A DNA stretch of 64,000 nt from contig CM064433.1 of the NCBI GenBank assembly GCA_032690845.1, forward strand, positions 36,330,658 to 36,394,657, given 5' to 3'. The stretch comes from Eleusine coracana subsp. coracana. Taxonomy: Eukaryota; Streptophyta; Magnoliopsida; Poales; Poaceae. The translations under genes and the position numbers were made by a program. Positions within the stretch are counted from its first letter, which is position 1. Every line of letters begins with the position of its first letter. Shown in pieces: positions 41,789 through 54,167 of this stretch. The notes beneath the pieces are model-generated. The model was not told where the DNA came from, made no database searches, and was given only the letters and a program-made list of their open reading frames with translations.

Positions 41789-42004
41789 TTATTGTTGAAC
41801 AAATTTCACTTCTGCATTTTATGTATTTAAAACTCTGGTTTGTAATTTAAATTCGGATTTATGTAAAACTCTGTACCCTATCTATGTCTTGTTGCAACTA
41901 TATTCTTCTGTCGTGTGTTGTACTATTGGGTGTCACAGCGCGTATCGCCACCCAAGAAAGATCCTGAAATGGAGCCGTCTCCGTGGTAAGGCGGTTATGT
42001 GATA
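41789..42004 (+). mobile_element. 3' remnant of the solo LTR in copy 2
   Basis: Matches 7288-7503; CTGTA follows at 42005-42009. Its 5' 3.27 kb is absent because the duplication begins inside it. Confidence 0.92.
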
Positions 42005-42590
42005 CTGTATCCATGAAATAATAAGAAAAATCATGTATATTGTACATGAAATATAAGAACCACCGTGTGGTTGAATAGAAATTAAATTTTATAAAAAACA
42101 TACAGAGTTTTTAAATTATGAGAATTGTCGTGGCATCCTTATATGATACGTAGAGGCTGTGATAAAAAGTAGAAAATATTTCACGCAAGTTGTCATTTAT
42201 ATTGCTCACAAATCATAGAATCTCCATAAAAAAAAATCTGAGTGTTGATATGGAACCTTCCAGATTCTAAACTAAAATGAAAGTCGAGTGAAGTTTTTAC
42301 TTCAACCATATTTCTATAATTAACAATGCATATAAACTAGTGTCATGGTGAAATTTGGTTATTTTCTTATTTTTATAAATAGGTCCAATTTTTTTTAGAA
42401 AAAGCTTTAAAATATTTATCATGTGCCTGTATTTGTGGCATACGACAAAGATGTAGTTTGCCGTGTGGGGACATGAGGCACACGGCAAAACTAGTAGGTC
42501 AACGGCCTTTGCCGTGTGCCCCCCTTCACCGTGAGCCTGTCTCGCGGCACACGGCAAACTTGTCGTGTATATCCCGATCTAGATCTGTGG

Positions 42591-43351
42591 ACTTAGCCAA
42601 ATTAGGCATTCTTTTTCCTGACCGCACCGCCACCCACGCCCTTCTCGCCCGCCGTCCGTGCTGCTGCCCGTTGCACCTCTCTTCTCCGCTGCCGTCTCCC
42701 TCTCCCACGCCTTCAGCCTTCTGCCTGCCGAGCCTGTAGGCGCCGTCGGGCCAAGCACCACCGCACTAGATCCCCCCCCCTCCGCAGGCGCCGCCGGGCC
42801 AAGTGCCGTCGTTGCCTCCTCTCCCTCCACTCCGCCATGCCGCCTCCGCCTCTCCGCCGCACCACCGCGCCAGATCCCCCCTCCCCCCTCTGTAGGCACC
42901 GCCGGGCCAAGTGCCGCCTCATCATCGGGCCAAGCATCGCCGCGCCAGATCCTTCTCCTCCCTCCCCCTCCCTCCGTAGGTGCCGCCGGGACAAGCGCCA
43001 CCGAGCCAAACCCCCGCCATTGTCTCCTCCCCCTCCACTCCACTTCGTCGCCCCTGGCCCACCACCTCGTCGCCCCCGGCCACCAGGACCCCGGCTCCGA
43101 CCGCCGGAGAGGGCTCCTGCCACGGTCGTCGTCACCCCCAGAGAGGGCTCATGGCGGTCATCGCCCCTGGCCCCAGGCCTCGTGCCGCCTCATCGCCCCC
43201 GGCCTCGCCTGTCTCTCCTCTGCCGAGACCGCGGTGCCTTTGCCTCTGCTCGTCACCTAGCCACGCCATATTGGTTGTTCCGAGCCGGTGTCACCTCCGG
43301 GCATCCTCCAGCCAGGTTCAAATCTTTTTCGCTATGGTAAAATCTAGCTCC
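42591..43351 (+). other. GC-rich CACTA-1 leader, copy 2
   Basis: Same as 8090-8850; no difference noticed. Confidence 0.45.
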
Positions 43352-43801
43352 AAGTTAAGAATGGAGCTGAGCCGCGGTGCTGTGGTTGACATGTTTGTAA
43401 AATCATGCTCAACACATAAATCTACTCATAGTCAGCACAAAGATAAAAATAGAGAATAGACTACCACAATACCACTACCAGTATAACAAAGAGGTCAATT
43501 TGATTGATATGCTAATACTCTACTATCATGGTCAAATCACAAAGCTGCAAAATGTAGAGACCGAGATGATTTCATATGCTCAATGAAATAGAACTTACCT
43601 TTGTGAATAAAAGAACTTGGCACTTCATTTTGACCTCCCTTGTATGCATTCATCGATGTGGAGATAGTTAATTTGGATTTTCAATCATAATTATCCTAAC
43701 CATTTAAAATACTTCAAGATTTTTTTCCTAAAACTATCATCCTTGAATTTATTATGAATGATATTCATAACATCAATTTTTTTTTGTTCATTCTTTTTCA
43801 G

Positions 43802-43866
43802 GAGAGGCGGGTATTCGTCGTCGAGCCCTGCCCTTCACCGCACCGTCGTTGCATCGTCGATCCCTA
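43802..43866 (+). other. Short CACTA-1 leader exon, copy 2
   Basis: Same splice-like flanks as 9301-9365. Confidence 0.4.
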
Positions 43867-44025
43867 GGTGAGCACATCAGAAACACCTCTCTGTATGTTT
43901 CCTGTTCGTAGGTCACGTAACCTAGTTAGGCATCTCCAATTCGAAAGAAATACGATTGGAGATATGTAGAGATGGTTGCATATCTTTGAGTGTATTTGTT
44001 TCGAATTGTCCATATTTTTTGGACA

Positions 44026-44228
44026 GCCCGAGGATGCGTAGTTGGGGTTAGTTCCCATGGTCTACTCCGATCTGAGATAGAGTTTTAGCAGCACTTCCCC
44101 GTTGTTCTCCGGATACACAATCTCCTTTGTAGGACGTGTATTTGGAGAACAGCTGGGAAATGCTATCGAAATTCTATCTCGGAGAGGAGTAGACTGTGGA
44201 AACGAGCCTCAACTACGGATCCTCGGGT
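44026..44228. repeat. Imperfect inverted repeat in CACTA-1 intron, copy 2
   Basis: Same hairpin as 9525-9727. Confidence 0.7.
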
Positions 44229-44316
44229 GGGATTAGGACCTACCTTCACCTATTAGACTTTCTAAGCATCATGTAGATGAAAATATTTTTAATTGTACTC
44301 GCTGATATGTTAGAGG

Positions 44317-45663
44317 ATGTCGAACCATGAGTGGATGTATACGGGTTGGGCAAAGAACGGAAAGTATACCAGTGAATGGATTCGGAAGACCAACAAGTTC
44401 TTGGAACGATCATTTGCCAAGGTGAAAGGAACAAGTGTCACTTGGTGTCCCTATGACAATTGTAGAAACATGCGTCGACACACTAAAGAGGTCATAGGCA
44501 AGCACCTTTGCAAGAATGGATTTATGCCAGACTATATCCGGTGGACCCTTCATGGTGAAGGCGAGCGTCCAAGGCACAAGGTAGTGAGACAGCGCATGGA
44601 GGATTACGATGCAGATGCCGGTGTAGGAGACATGTTAAATGACTATCATGAAGCACACGGGGATGAAGTACCCAGGGAGGAGGAGGAGCCGGAGCCAAGT
44701 GCAAAGGCGTATTTCCAAATGATGGAGGCGGCACAACAACCCCTCCATGGGCATACCAAGGTGTGTCAACTAGATGCCATTGCGCGTCTAATGGCCTTGA
44801 AGTCTCTGTTTAGCCTGAGTCGAGGCGCCTTTGATGCTATGTTGACAGTCATTGGCAGCCTACTTCCGGAAGATCACATTCTGCCAAAGAGCATGTATGA
44901 GTCATGGAAAATGCTTAATGCACTTAAGATGCCATATGAGCAGATACATGCTTGTCCTAACGGATGCGTTTTATTTAGAAAATAACATGCTGAAGCAACG
45001 CACTGTCCAAAGTGTAAGTCCTCTAGGTACCTGGAGGTAGATACACGTGATGGTGGTAAGAAGCAGCTCACGATTCTGGTGAAAATCATATGTTACCTTC
45101 CGTTCATACCGAGGCTTCAACGTCTTTACATGACCGAGGAGACCGCAAAACAGATGACATGGCACAAACACAGACATAGATACAATCCTTAGAAGCTTTT
45201 ACATCCAGCTGATGGTGAATCCTGGAAATATTTTGATAGTATTTATGAGCGTGAAGCCGGAGAGGCTCGTAATGTATGAGTGGCACTGGCAACAGATGGG
45301 TTCAATCCTTATGGCATGGGGGCTGCCCCATACACTTGCTGGCCTGTGTTCGTTATACCCCTCAATTTTCCTCTAGGCGTACTATTTCAACGACAATACA
45401 TATTCTTATCGTTGATAATTCCTGAGCACTCGGGGAGTAATATGAGTGTATACATGGAGCCTCTATGGGATGATTTGGAACGTGCTTGGAATGATGGGGT
45501 ATTGACATACGATCGAGCTACAAGGAGCAACTTCACAATGCATGTTTCGTTCTAGTACTCTATGCATGACTTCTTGGCGTATGGTACATTTCTTGGCTGG
45601 GGTGTTCACTCTAAGATCCCATGCCCAGTACTCGGCCACCTACTCCGGCTAGTACTCCTGTGA
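44317..45663 (+). pseudogene. CACTA TNPD-like transposase relic, copy 2
   Basis: The same frame and the same four stops as 9816-11162: TAA 44983, TAG 45190, TGA 45277 and TAG 45553, then TGA 45661. The transposase-associated domain is at residues 4-80, with a fragment of the Tnp2 region after it. No difference from copy 1 was noticed, so all of these lesions predate the duplication. Confidence 0.88.
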
Positions 45664-45805
45664 GTATGAACATTTTAGTTTCTGTTTTGTCCATAGTAGA
45701 GCATTCATTACAATAAACAAACTCAATACTAGAGACTTACTTAGGATATTAGAGCATTCACGTATTGAAAGACTAATCAGTAATCAACATCTCTTATTTG
45801 TGCAG

Positions 45806-45904
45806 AATCAATCGGCGAGATCGAGTGCATGGAGTCAATGGCCTAAGGGGAATCAAGATCAGGACTTGTCACCAGCTGGTGGGCAAGGCTTTCATCATCA
45901 GTGA
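45806..45904 (+). pseudogene. Terminal exon of CACTA-1 transposase gene, copy 2
   Basis: Identical to 11305-11403. Confidence 0.45.
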
Positions 45905-46120
45905 ACTTTCTATCTTAATATTTTTCTTGTTTGAGTTTGTGAACTGTCTGGGATGTTATGTGAATGATTGTTATGTTTCTGAACCACCTATATGATCGTT
46001 ATTATGAAACATTTGTGTTGAGAATCTCCGGGATGATATTTGAATGCCTGTGATCATATATGTTGAATATTGGTTGTTTTTTTGGTCTGAGGACAACCAA
46101 TTTTAATGGGTTGCTGATAG

Positions 46121-46590
46121 ATTGTTAAGCCTTTGCCCTGTGCCTTGGTCATGGCACACGGCAAATGAGGGAGTTTCTGCTTACCTAGAAACTACCTTTG
46201 ATGTGTGCCATGACCAAGGCACACACAAAGGCTCAATCTTTGCCGTGTGCCATGACCAAGGCACATGACAAAGGTTGAATCTTTGCCGTGTGCCATGACC
46301 AAGGCACACGACAAAGATTGAACACTTTGCCGCGTGCCCGACGGGAGGCACACGAGAAAGCACGCCGTCACCATGGGAGAAGGTAACGGCGCCTTTTTTT
46401 TTACCGTCGGCCAGCCAAGGCACACGGCAAAGACTTTGCCGTGTGTCCGACAGAAAGCACATGGCAAAGAGGCCTTTGCCGACGGCTTTTTTGCCGTGCG
46501 CCATATGCCGTGTGTTACCGACGGCAAAGACATTGCCGTGGGTATTTTTGTTTTTGCCGTGTGCCTGCAAATGTCCTGTTTCCCGTAGTG
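46121..46590. repeat. CACTA-1 right subterminal repeats and terminus, copy 2
   Basis: Same TTTGCCGTGTGCC array as 11620-12089. Confidence 0.9.
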
Positions 46591-46872
46591 GGAGTACCGC
46601 TTCCACTCATGGACGCCCAATCAGAACTTAGGTTCCACCTGTTACTCCCCTTTGCAACCAGCGGTGAGTACCAGAGTGTGAGGTGGAATTTGGTGTCACC
46701 TGCTCTACTTGCTAAGCAAGAACAAGTTGGGGAATTGTCTTTTCTTTTCATAACTTAGGTTCCACGGTACATGGCTGCTCGCTATAAGTGGAGCCTCACA
46801 TCACACACACCACCAAGTCGCCCCCATGCACTTCCCTTAAGCGAAAGCGAAATTATACATAATACGTTTCAG

Positions 46873-47076
46873 TCCATCTAAAATGCTTTGGCAGAAGTGC
46901 GCCACGGTCCACCGAACCCCGTATCTCTCAAGATGACGCCATGGGTGGAATGTTAGTCGCTACAAACAGATCAGTGTTTGACGTCTTCAGATGCTTCACT
47001 TACCGTGATGACTGGAAATTTCAGAGTGGAGGCAATGACAAAGAGGTTGCCTGCTCTGAATGGTCCAGCACTTCAG
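46873..47076 (+). other. Candidate host exon, copy 2
   Basis: Identical frame and splice-like borders to 12372-12575. Unrecognised. Confidence 0.35.
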
Positions 47077-48050
47077 GTACATTCGCTTACCTAGCCCATG
47101 ACTCTGCTTTGCCTTAGTGCTTAGTAAGATTTAGTATTGAGATATTTTAGTTGACCTCAAGCAACAGCCAAAAGAAACAGAAAAAACTACCTAACGTGTT
47201 ACTTGACTGTCGGCAAATACTCATCTTCCAAATGTTTTGGGGTTAGACGTTTTGGCTGTTTTGATACAGCAACCTAGTCAAAGATATAGGCACTCTTCAC
47301 CTAATTTCGCAAATACTTCTTATTTTTTCCTAAAATAACTATTTTCAACATAAAAATAGAGAAAACAAGAATGAGAAATAAGATATAAGCACTATATACT
47401 GAGTTCTCGGTGTTCGTTTGAATAATGCATTGGAAGGCACCATTGAATTTCATGTATAGATTTTTAAGCAAATATAATTGAGTGGTGGAGTGGAGGGAAT
47501 GTGTAACAAAGTAATCGTAGCATAACAAAACCTGTGATAGAATAGATTAGGTAAAACAAAAGAGCCTTAGGTGTAGTGAAAGTTTTATAAATACATTGTG
47601 GCATGGAACCAAGAAGGGATGGCAAGTAAACATTGAGTTGTCTGCGATCTTAGAGATGTCTAAGCCCAATAATGCAAGATTACAACCTATTTCTTGACAA
47701 AATAAAGGAAAAATTGCACGGGCCATTTGTTCTAGTTTTATGAAAAAGGAAAAATGGTTGTAGACTATGCAAGTCAAAATAAAGATGGTTTCAGACAGTG
47801 CCAACATGGACAATGTTTTTTTATCAAACTCCTGTCTTTGAATCCGTTCACTTCATAAAGTAAAAGTTAGCTACATACTGTATTAAATTGGACATCGTTC
47901 TCTCTACAACTAAAAGACAGAAGACTACGCAGACAGTTCACTCTGCATTCGTATTGCTAGTGCAATGTAATGCTGTGACTCAACCTGAATCATTCAGGCA
48001 AGGAGCTTGAAAAAGTGTGGCCTGATTTAGAAATCAAAATCATTCTAGCT

Positions 48051-48782
48051 CTCTGAAGTTATCCTCGAGCCGATGTCCTAGATGTACATACTTGGCGCCT
48101 GTCCTCCTTTGGTCAGTATACAGAAAAATCAGCATATGAAGCAATATTCCAAGGTGCGATGCAGTTTGGCCCGTGGAAGCGCATATGGCGTACTTGGGCG
48201 CCCGGTAAGTGTAGGTTCTTCATGTGGTTAGCAGCTCATAAGCGATGCTGGACAGCGGATCGGCTGGCACGGAGCAACCTTCCACATCCGGAACAATGCC
48301 CTCTCTGTGATCAGGGCAATGAGACCATTGAACACATGCTCACTGGCTGTGTATTTGCACGCCAATTCTGGTAGCTCCTTCTGAAGCGATGGCTTAGCAA
48401 ACCTATTTCCTCAGCCTCGGACGTTATCTTTGATGACTGGTGGAGTCGGGTCATTTCTGTAGTGGCTGGCATGGTGCGAAAGGGTCATGCTGGGTGCGTG
48501 AATGCTATGGCCCGACTGCAAAGACTGTGTTCAATGATGCTTCCCGGAACCTTACGGCCGTTCTTGCCATGGCCGGGGAAATCAAGTACTGGAACATGGC
48601 TGGCGCAAAGGCCCTGTCCTTGCTGACCAGCCATGCTACAGACCAAGACTAGTTAGAGTGTGGGTGTATGTGTTGGTCGGGTTGTTGGAAAGTCTTAAAA
48701 GGTGCGAATGTAATTTGAAACTCTTGTAATCGTTTTTTCTATTAATACAATGATACGCAGCTCTTCTGCATATTCGAGGAAA
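48051..48782 (+). mobile_element. 5'-truncated LINE, copy 2
   Basis: Same as 13550-14281, with target duplications at 48036-48050 and 48783-48797. Its presence in both copies at the same place shows that it was duplicated, not inserted twice. Confidence 0.9.
48063..48652 (+). pseudogene. LINE ORF2 zinc-binding domain relic, copy 2
   Basis: Same CPLCDQGNETIEHMLTGC region, TAG (48372) and later one-base shift as in 13562-14151. The reverse transcriptase core is missing. Confidence 0.85.
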
Positions 48783-49545
48783 AAAATCATTCTAGCTTTT
48801 ATTCGAGTGGCCTGATGAAAACAACAACAGTATAGAAACGGTGTCTGATAATTGAGCAGGTTCTGAAAGAAACGGAGGATAACCTATCTGGAGCCTGAAT
48901 CTTCTCCTTTTTGAGTGCTCATGCTTGAAGAGTGTGAGGCGTGGCTGGGTACGGAAGCCACTGCTTCAATCAAGATACTGAAATTTTCAAGATCTAGTGA
49001 TGATTGAAGATGCTGAATATTTGATAACATTTCTATAAGACCAGTGCTTGCTACGCATGAAAATATGTATACCAACTCCTATAAAGCAACATCAAATTCA
49101 GGGTTAGCACGCCATTGATTCCTGCATCTGTCAAAATAATTTGAGTGTTTGTTTTTGTTGCTTGATTCCTGTCTCTCTCAAATTTCCAATGGCACCTAAG
49201 AAATTATTTCTTTGTTTCCCAACAGAGCATCCAGACTTCGAGTTTAGCACAGTAAAGATTAGAAATAGATGCCTGCCTCTTATTGTTTTGCCAAATAATA
49301 GCACTGTTTTTTAATCTCAATTTAGTTAGTGTTTTGATGGGTCGATCATATGCTTTTCCCTGGCTTCCACATGGGCAGATTGATCAGTATTGCTTATTAA
49401 AGAAAGGAAGTTGTATCTGTAATGTCAAACATTGGCAAAGGAATTTGAGCCTTGTTTTATCAGCGTACAGTGGCTTGCAATGACATTGCGAAGTGCTGAG
49501 CTGCTTGCATGGCTAAGGGGACTAGCATTCTTGGATAATGTTGCA

Positions 49546-49668
49546 TTGCTGCTGCAATTTCTCTTTGTTCCCTTTTATTAGCCTAGGCTGCTTGCTTGTA
49601 CTGAGCTTCTTTTGTTCCTCTATCAAAATGAAACAGCAGAACACCTGCCGTATTCCCTTTTTAAAAAA
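49546..49668 (+). mobile_element. Short retroposon, copy 2
   Basis: Same as 15045-15168 but with an A6 instead of A7 tail. Confidence 0.5.
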
Positions 49669-50296
49669 GATAATGCTGCAGCAATCTGACAAAAATGGAG
49701 TCTTGAACTTTTTCTTTGGTACAGAGCTTTGAACTTGAAGCAACGATCAGCTTAAGCAACCATCCTATGCTACCAAGCTCTGTCGCAACTCACAATTTCG
49801 AGCCATACTACTATAATACTGCATTGGATGTTATTATTCGTGGTGCGTGCAGTTGTTGCTTTGCAAAACAGAGAGACGAAATAGTGGTCAAGTGACTAGA
49901 AATTTGCAGCTGGCAAATCAGGACACCAGTTTCACACAGGCCTAATTGTTGGGATTCTCCAGCACCAATTTTTTTTCCATCTCGGATACAATTCATCATG
50001 TTCTTCCTCCCATCTTTCATCTTAGGCCATGGCCTTGAAGCTGAAACTAAGAACAAATGTTACCTGGAATGTGCAGATTTTGGCGAAAAGAAGAGCTGAC
50101 GGAGCAGCCAGTGAAACAGGGGAACTGCCAGTCCCATGCATTCCACTCGAGCCGGCGCCGGCGAGTATCTGAGATAGGGCCGAATGACTCAATGGCGGCG
50201 GACAAATAACTATGGGGGCAAGTGGAGGTCGGCGGTGGTGGCGCGCCTTGCCGGTTGCAATTGTTGCGGGCGCCAAACATTTAGAAAACGCCCCCA

Positions 50297-50400
50297 TTAG
50301 AATCGCAACTATCGACCGCACTCCAGATTATTTACAGACACACCCTTAGTTGGGATCACAACTATTGACCGTGATCTAGAATAGGGGGTTATTTGTAAAT
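50297..50400. repeat. Degenerate tandem repeat, copy 2
   Basis: Same as 15797-15900. Confidence 0.55.
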
Positions 50401-50796
50401 ACATTGGATTACAATACAATTAGTGAAAACCCCCTAATTCAGTCGCCGCCTGTCTTCCCATTGGCTCTTCCTTGCACCATGGCTGCCGCCGCTTGCCGTC
50501 ATCCTCACCGGACTGTGAAGTCCCTTCCCAATGACACCGTGCTCGATCTCTCATACCAGTCACCTTCAAACTCTTCGGAATCCCCAAGCAAATATAGGAT
50601 GGTGGAGGTAACACCATGAACAGTTGCAACTCAGGATGACGAGCGGCGGCCATGTCGACTTTTCTGGTGCCTGTAGGTTTTGACACTGCACATGATGTTA
50701 GGTGAAAGTAAGGAACCATCTTCATGTGCCATGGCTTCCAGATGACAAAGTTTTGAAGATGATTCAAAAATGGATTTATTATTTTGTGAGTTCAGC

Positions 50797-51044
50797 GAAA
50801 GGGGCTCTAGCCGAGTGGTTAGGTACCCTAGCCGCACATCTCAGGTCCTAGGTTTGATCCCGGTGGGGACGAATTATGACCTGGGTTAAAAAAAATCCTC
50901 TCACCTCTCCACAATCTCAAAGCATGGGTTAAGACCCGGCTTGGTCACGGGTAATGGTGCTTTGCGCCGGTCCGGCTCTAACAGGGATCATGTGGCCCTG
51001 GTGTAAGGGACGGAGAGGGGTTTGGAGGTTTTCTCGGCCTGTGT
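50797..51044 (+). mobile_element. tRNA-derived SINE, copy 2
   Basis: Same A box and B box head as 16297-16544. Confidence 0.65.
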
Positions 51045-51180
51045 TCATTGCTGAATTTGTGGTTAATATGAGCTGAATCTATAACCAGTTCTTGTGACCC
51101 ACTAAATTATGTAATGCAGTTGCAATCAAGCAACATAATTTTAGAGTGGGGGCATTGATGCTTGCCTCTGCCTACGTTAT

Positions 51181-51446
51181 TGTTGAGCTATTATGCACTG
51201 ATCAGGTGCACCCAAAAGCCTAAGCTAATAGGAAAAAATGTATAATTCACTTATGATTCAACACTCCCCTTCACATGCAGCTCACTCGGGGTGCAAAATA
51301 GGAGTGGCGCAGCAGAAAATACGGTCACTGGGATTTGAACTCAAGACCTCTAACTTTGATACCATGTTACGCTACTATTGATGAACCAGTTGCACCAAAA
51401 GACTAAGCCATTGAGGAAAGATGAACAATTCACTTATGATTCAACA
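51181..51446 (-). mobile_element. SMART-like miniature LTR element, copy 2
   Basis: Same LTRs (51365-51446 and 51181-51263), primer site (51354-51364) and purine tract as 16681-16946. Confidence 0.8.
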
Positions 51447-51451
51447 ATTAT

Positions 51452-53780
51452 GAGTTTGGCACATTTGAGCTAGGAATAGACTCAATTGGCTTACTTTTTG
51501 TCTTCTGCCAAATATCGTCATATTGTCAAGCTTAAGTGTTATAATCTGTGTTTGTTGAACAACCATTAAAAATGTCTGACTTGTAGAATTTCTATTAGGG
51601 AACATAAGACATAACATCTGAATCTGATTACAATGGGTTTATGGAAATGAAATGTTTTGCATGCCTCAACATGGCTACTACATACATGCAGAACACCGAA
51701 GGACCCAACAACACTTTGTGACTGTATTACAATACAGTTTTCCATGATATACATCAATAAAAAAGTTGCAAGATCCCCAATTCTAGAATTACCCAAATAT
51801 TTTCAGACAATTAGTTTCAGTGGTAACTACTCTGTAGCTATAAATGTGGTCTCTGGAACTGCAAAATCCGGAGGAAATCAATTGTTCAGTGCCATGACCA
51901 TTTCAGTCTAGAGAATCCAAGAGTTTTCTCAGTGTAACTGAAGCTATACAAACTTTCTCAAGTTCCCTGCCGTTCCATATCTGTGCACCTGGTTTGCAGT
52001 TTAATTATCTCATGCTTGCAGAGATATCCTGCATTGCCACACATGGGAACAAGTGAATCTGGGTTGAGGTGGACAGGGACCTTCGATTCTCCTTAGCGTT
52101 TTTTAGATAATGGGAAAGATTGCATTACACACTACCTTGGCCTTCTAAGAAACTACAGCCTCATGGCCTTGACTTCTTAGAAAGTTACGGCCAAACACAA
52201 TCACCAATGTCAGTCGGCCCAAATCAGATGTGCCCAATCACATACTAATGCACATATCTATTTATTAATAAAAGGAGATGAAGTTTCTCAGTTGGATGTC
52301 TAGAAAAATAGAGAAATAGCCTCTAAATTCTCACAAAAAAGCAAAACATCCGGCCCTCAATTCCCCATCTCACAACTGAAGAGAGACATCCAGCCTTCCA
52401 TTTTCAATGTATCCACTCGTGAAATAAGTCTGGCCCGGGTACAACCCTCAATAACGAAGCGATCAGAATAGCCCAAATGTGATGTACGCAGGACCGCTGC
52501 TTCCATCCATGAATATACCCTATCATATCAATGGCGATGTCTGGATTGGAGTACACAGGAAACTTGCAATCGATTTGCCTAGCACCACCGTCATGTCGCT
52601 TGGCTTGATGAAGTGATGCCTTGAACATTATTGACCGGTTGGGGAGCAGAAGTGCAGAACAAAAGATCTATAATCAAACATCAGGTGTGAATGCCCATCT
52701 ACCTTTGCCCTATCATTTTCCATCCTCATGATTAGGACTAAGTCAGCCCGTAGAATTCAGAAGAGGAGTGGGTGGTCAGATGGATTGCAACGTGTGCACG
52801 GCCGGCACGACAATTCGTCAAATACATCAGCCGCTTGCCTTGCCGCAATGTGTCGTCACGCTGAGTTAACGAGGTGGATAGGTGCATGGCAAGAGGGAGC
52901 GCGCTGGGTTCTTTCAGATTGGGATAACTATCACCAGCGAGGCCTGATGATGCTTAAATCACGATGGGTTCTTGACATGAACTAGGTCATGGAGTTCTTC
53001 AGCGCCCAGCAGGTGCGACTTCACTGGAGTTGCGGACTAAGACCATCAATCACTGCCGGCCCATCAGTTGTCACAGCAGTCTGACAGAGGACGAGGTGTC
53101 ATGTTCGGGTTCTCCTGATCATGTCCATGGGTTGGTCCTTGGTCACTGCAAAATCCGATCAAATTTTTCATCAGCTAAGGACGCCAATGTCATTGATGGT
53201 GACGGTCTTCCTTTTTTCAACTCCAACACGGAAGATCAGCTGATCTGAAGGTTCTCTTGATATTCCGCCACAATACCAACTGACATAGAGTATGCTATTT
53301 TCAGAAAGGTCATCGTAATGAAACAGGTTGGTATTAACAAGGTATGAAGCCATCTGCAGTGACAAACCTGAATTAGGAACTATCTATTTTAATTTTATAT
53401 TGATGAATTTCGCCAAAAAAATATAGTGATAAACCTTTATAGGCAGATTACTATATTTCCAGCATTTATCCTCTGCATTAACTAGCCCTTCTTTCTTTAA
53501 AACAAATCCAAAGTTCAGGTAACTGATATAGAAAGATAGAAAAATATCACAACTACAAAATACTCTGCTCGAATAAGCACACAACTTCTGGTGACTATTT
53601 GCTAAGACATGCAAGGTGCAACAAACCTTCTTGTGGCTACCAAACATTATAAACATCCTCGAAGAAATATTGTAGTTCATTTGTCATGAATGGAATCTCT
53701 GTGACACTTATGGCCCATCCAGGTTTCAATTTTCACACAAAAAAAATCACATGTTCCTTCGATACAGATAACAATGCATT
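51452..53780. other. Unassigned interval, copy 2
   Basis: Corresponds to 16952-19280; nothing recognised. Confidence 0.4.
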
Positions 53781-53989
53781 TTTTTTGCTTAATGTACAAG
53801 GACAACCACTCACAAAACTATGTTGGGCATTCAGCACAGTATTATTCAACATCCTATGGCACTGCACATGCTCCTTGTACTTAGATTTACAATATAAGAC
53901 TACACTTTTTTGCTCAATGTAAAAAAACAATCACTCACCAAAACTATATTGGGCGTTCAACACATTTTGATTCAACAGGCTACGACACA
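53781..53989. repeat. Diverged 83-bp direct repeat, copy 2
   Basis: Same as 19281-19489. Confidence 0.6.
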
Positions 53990-54162
53990 TCTTTCTTCGG
54001 TGAAATATCCTGCCATAGTTTGTCTTTTATTATTTATATCTTAGTAATCTTTTACAGAGATATATTAATATAATGTATACTAAAACTATTGGTAACAGTA
54101 AAGCAATATATGAATCAAAGTATATTATGAAAATCTAGACATTATCAACATGCTAGCCCATG

Positions 54163-54167
54163 CAATT
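54163..54167. repeat. CAATT target duplication, left flank of element A copy 2
   Basis: Same CAATT as 19663-19667; the right partner is expected beyond the window. Confidence 0.85.

Larger units (their letters stand above)
42005..46590 (+). mobile_element. CACTA-1 right part, copy 2
   Basis: Equivalent to 7504-12089 and ends TAGTG at 46590. It lacks the left terminus and the left subterminal block, so unlike copy 1 it is an end-deleted fragment that could not be excised by the normal route. Confidence 0.9.
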
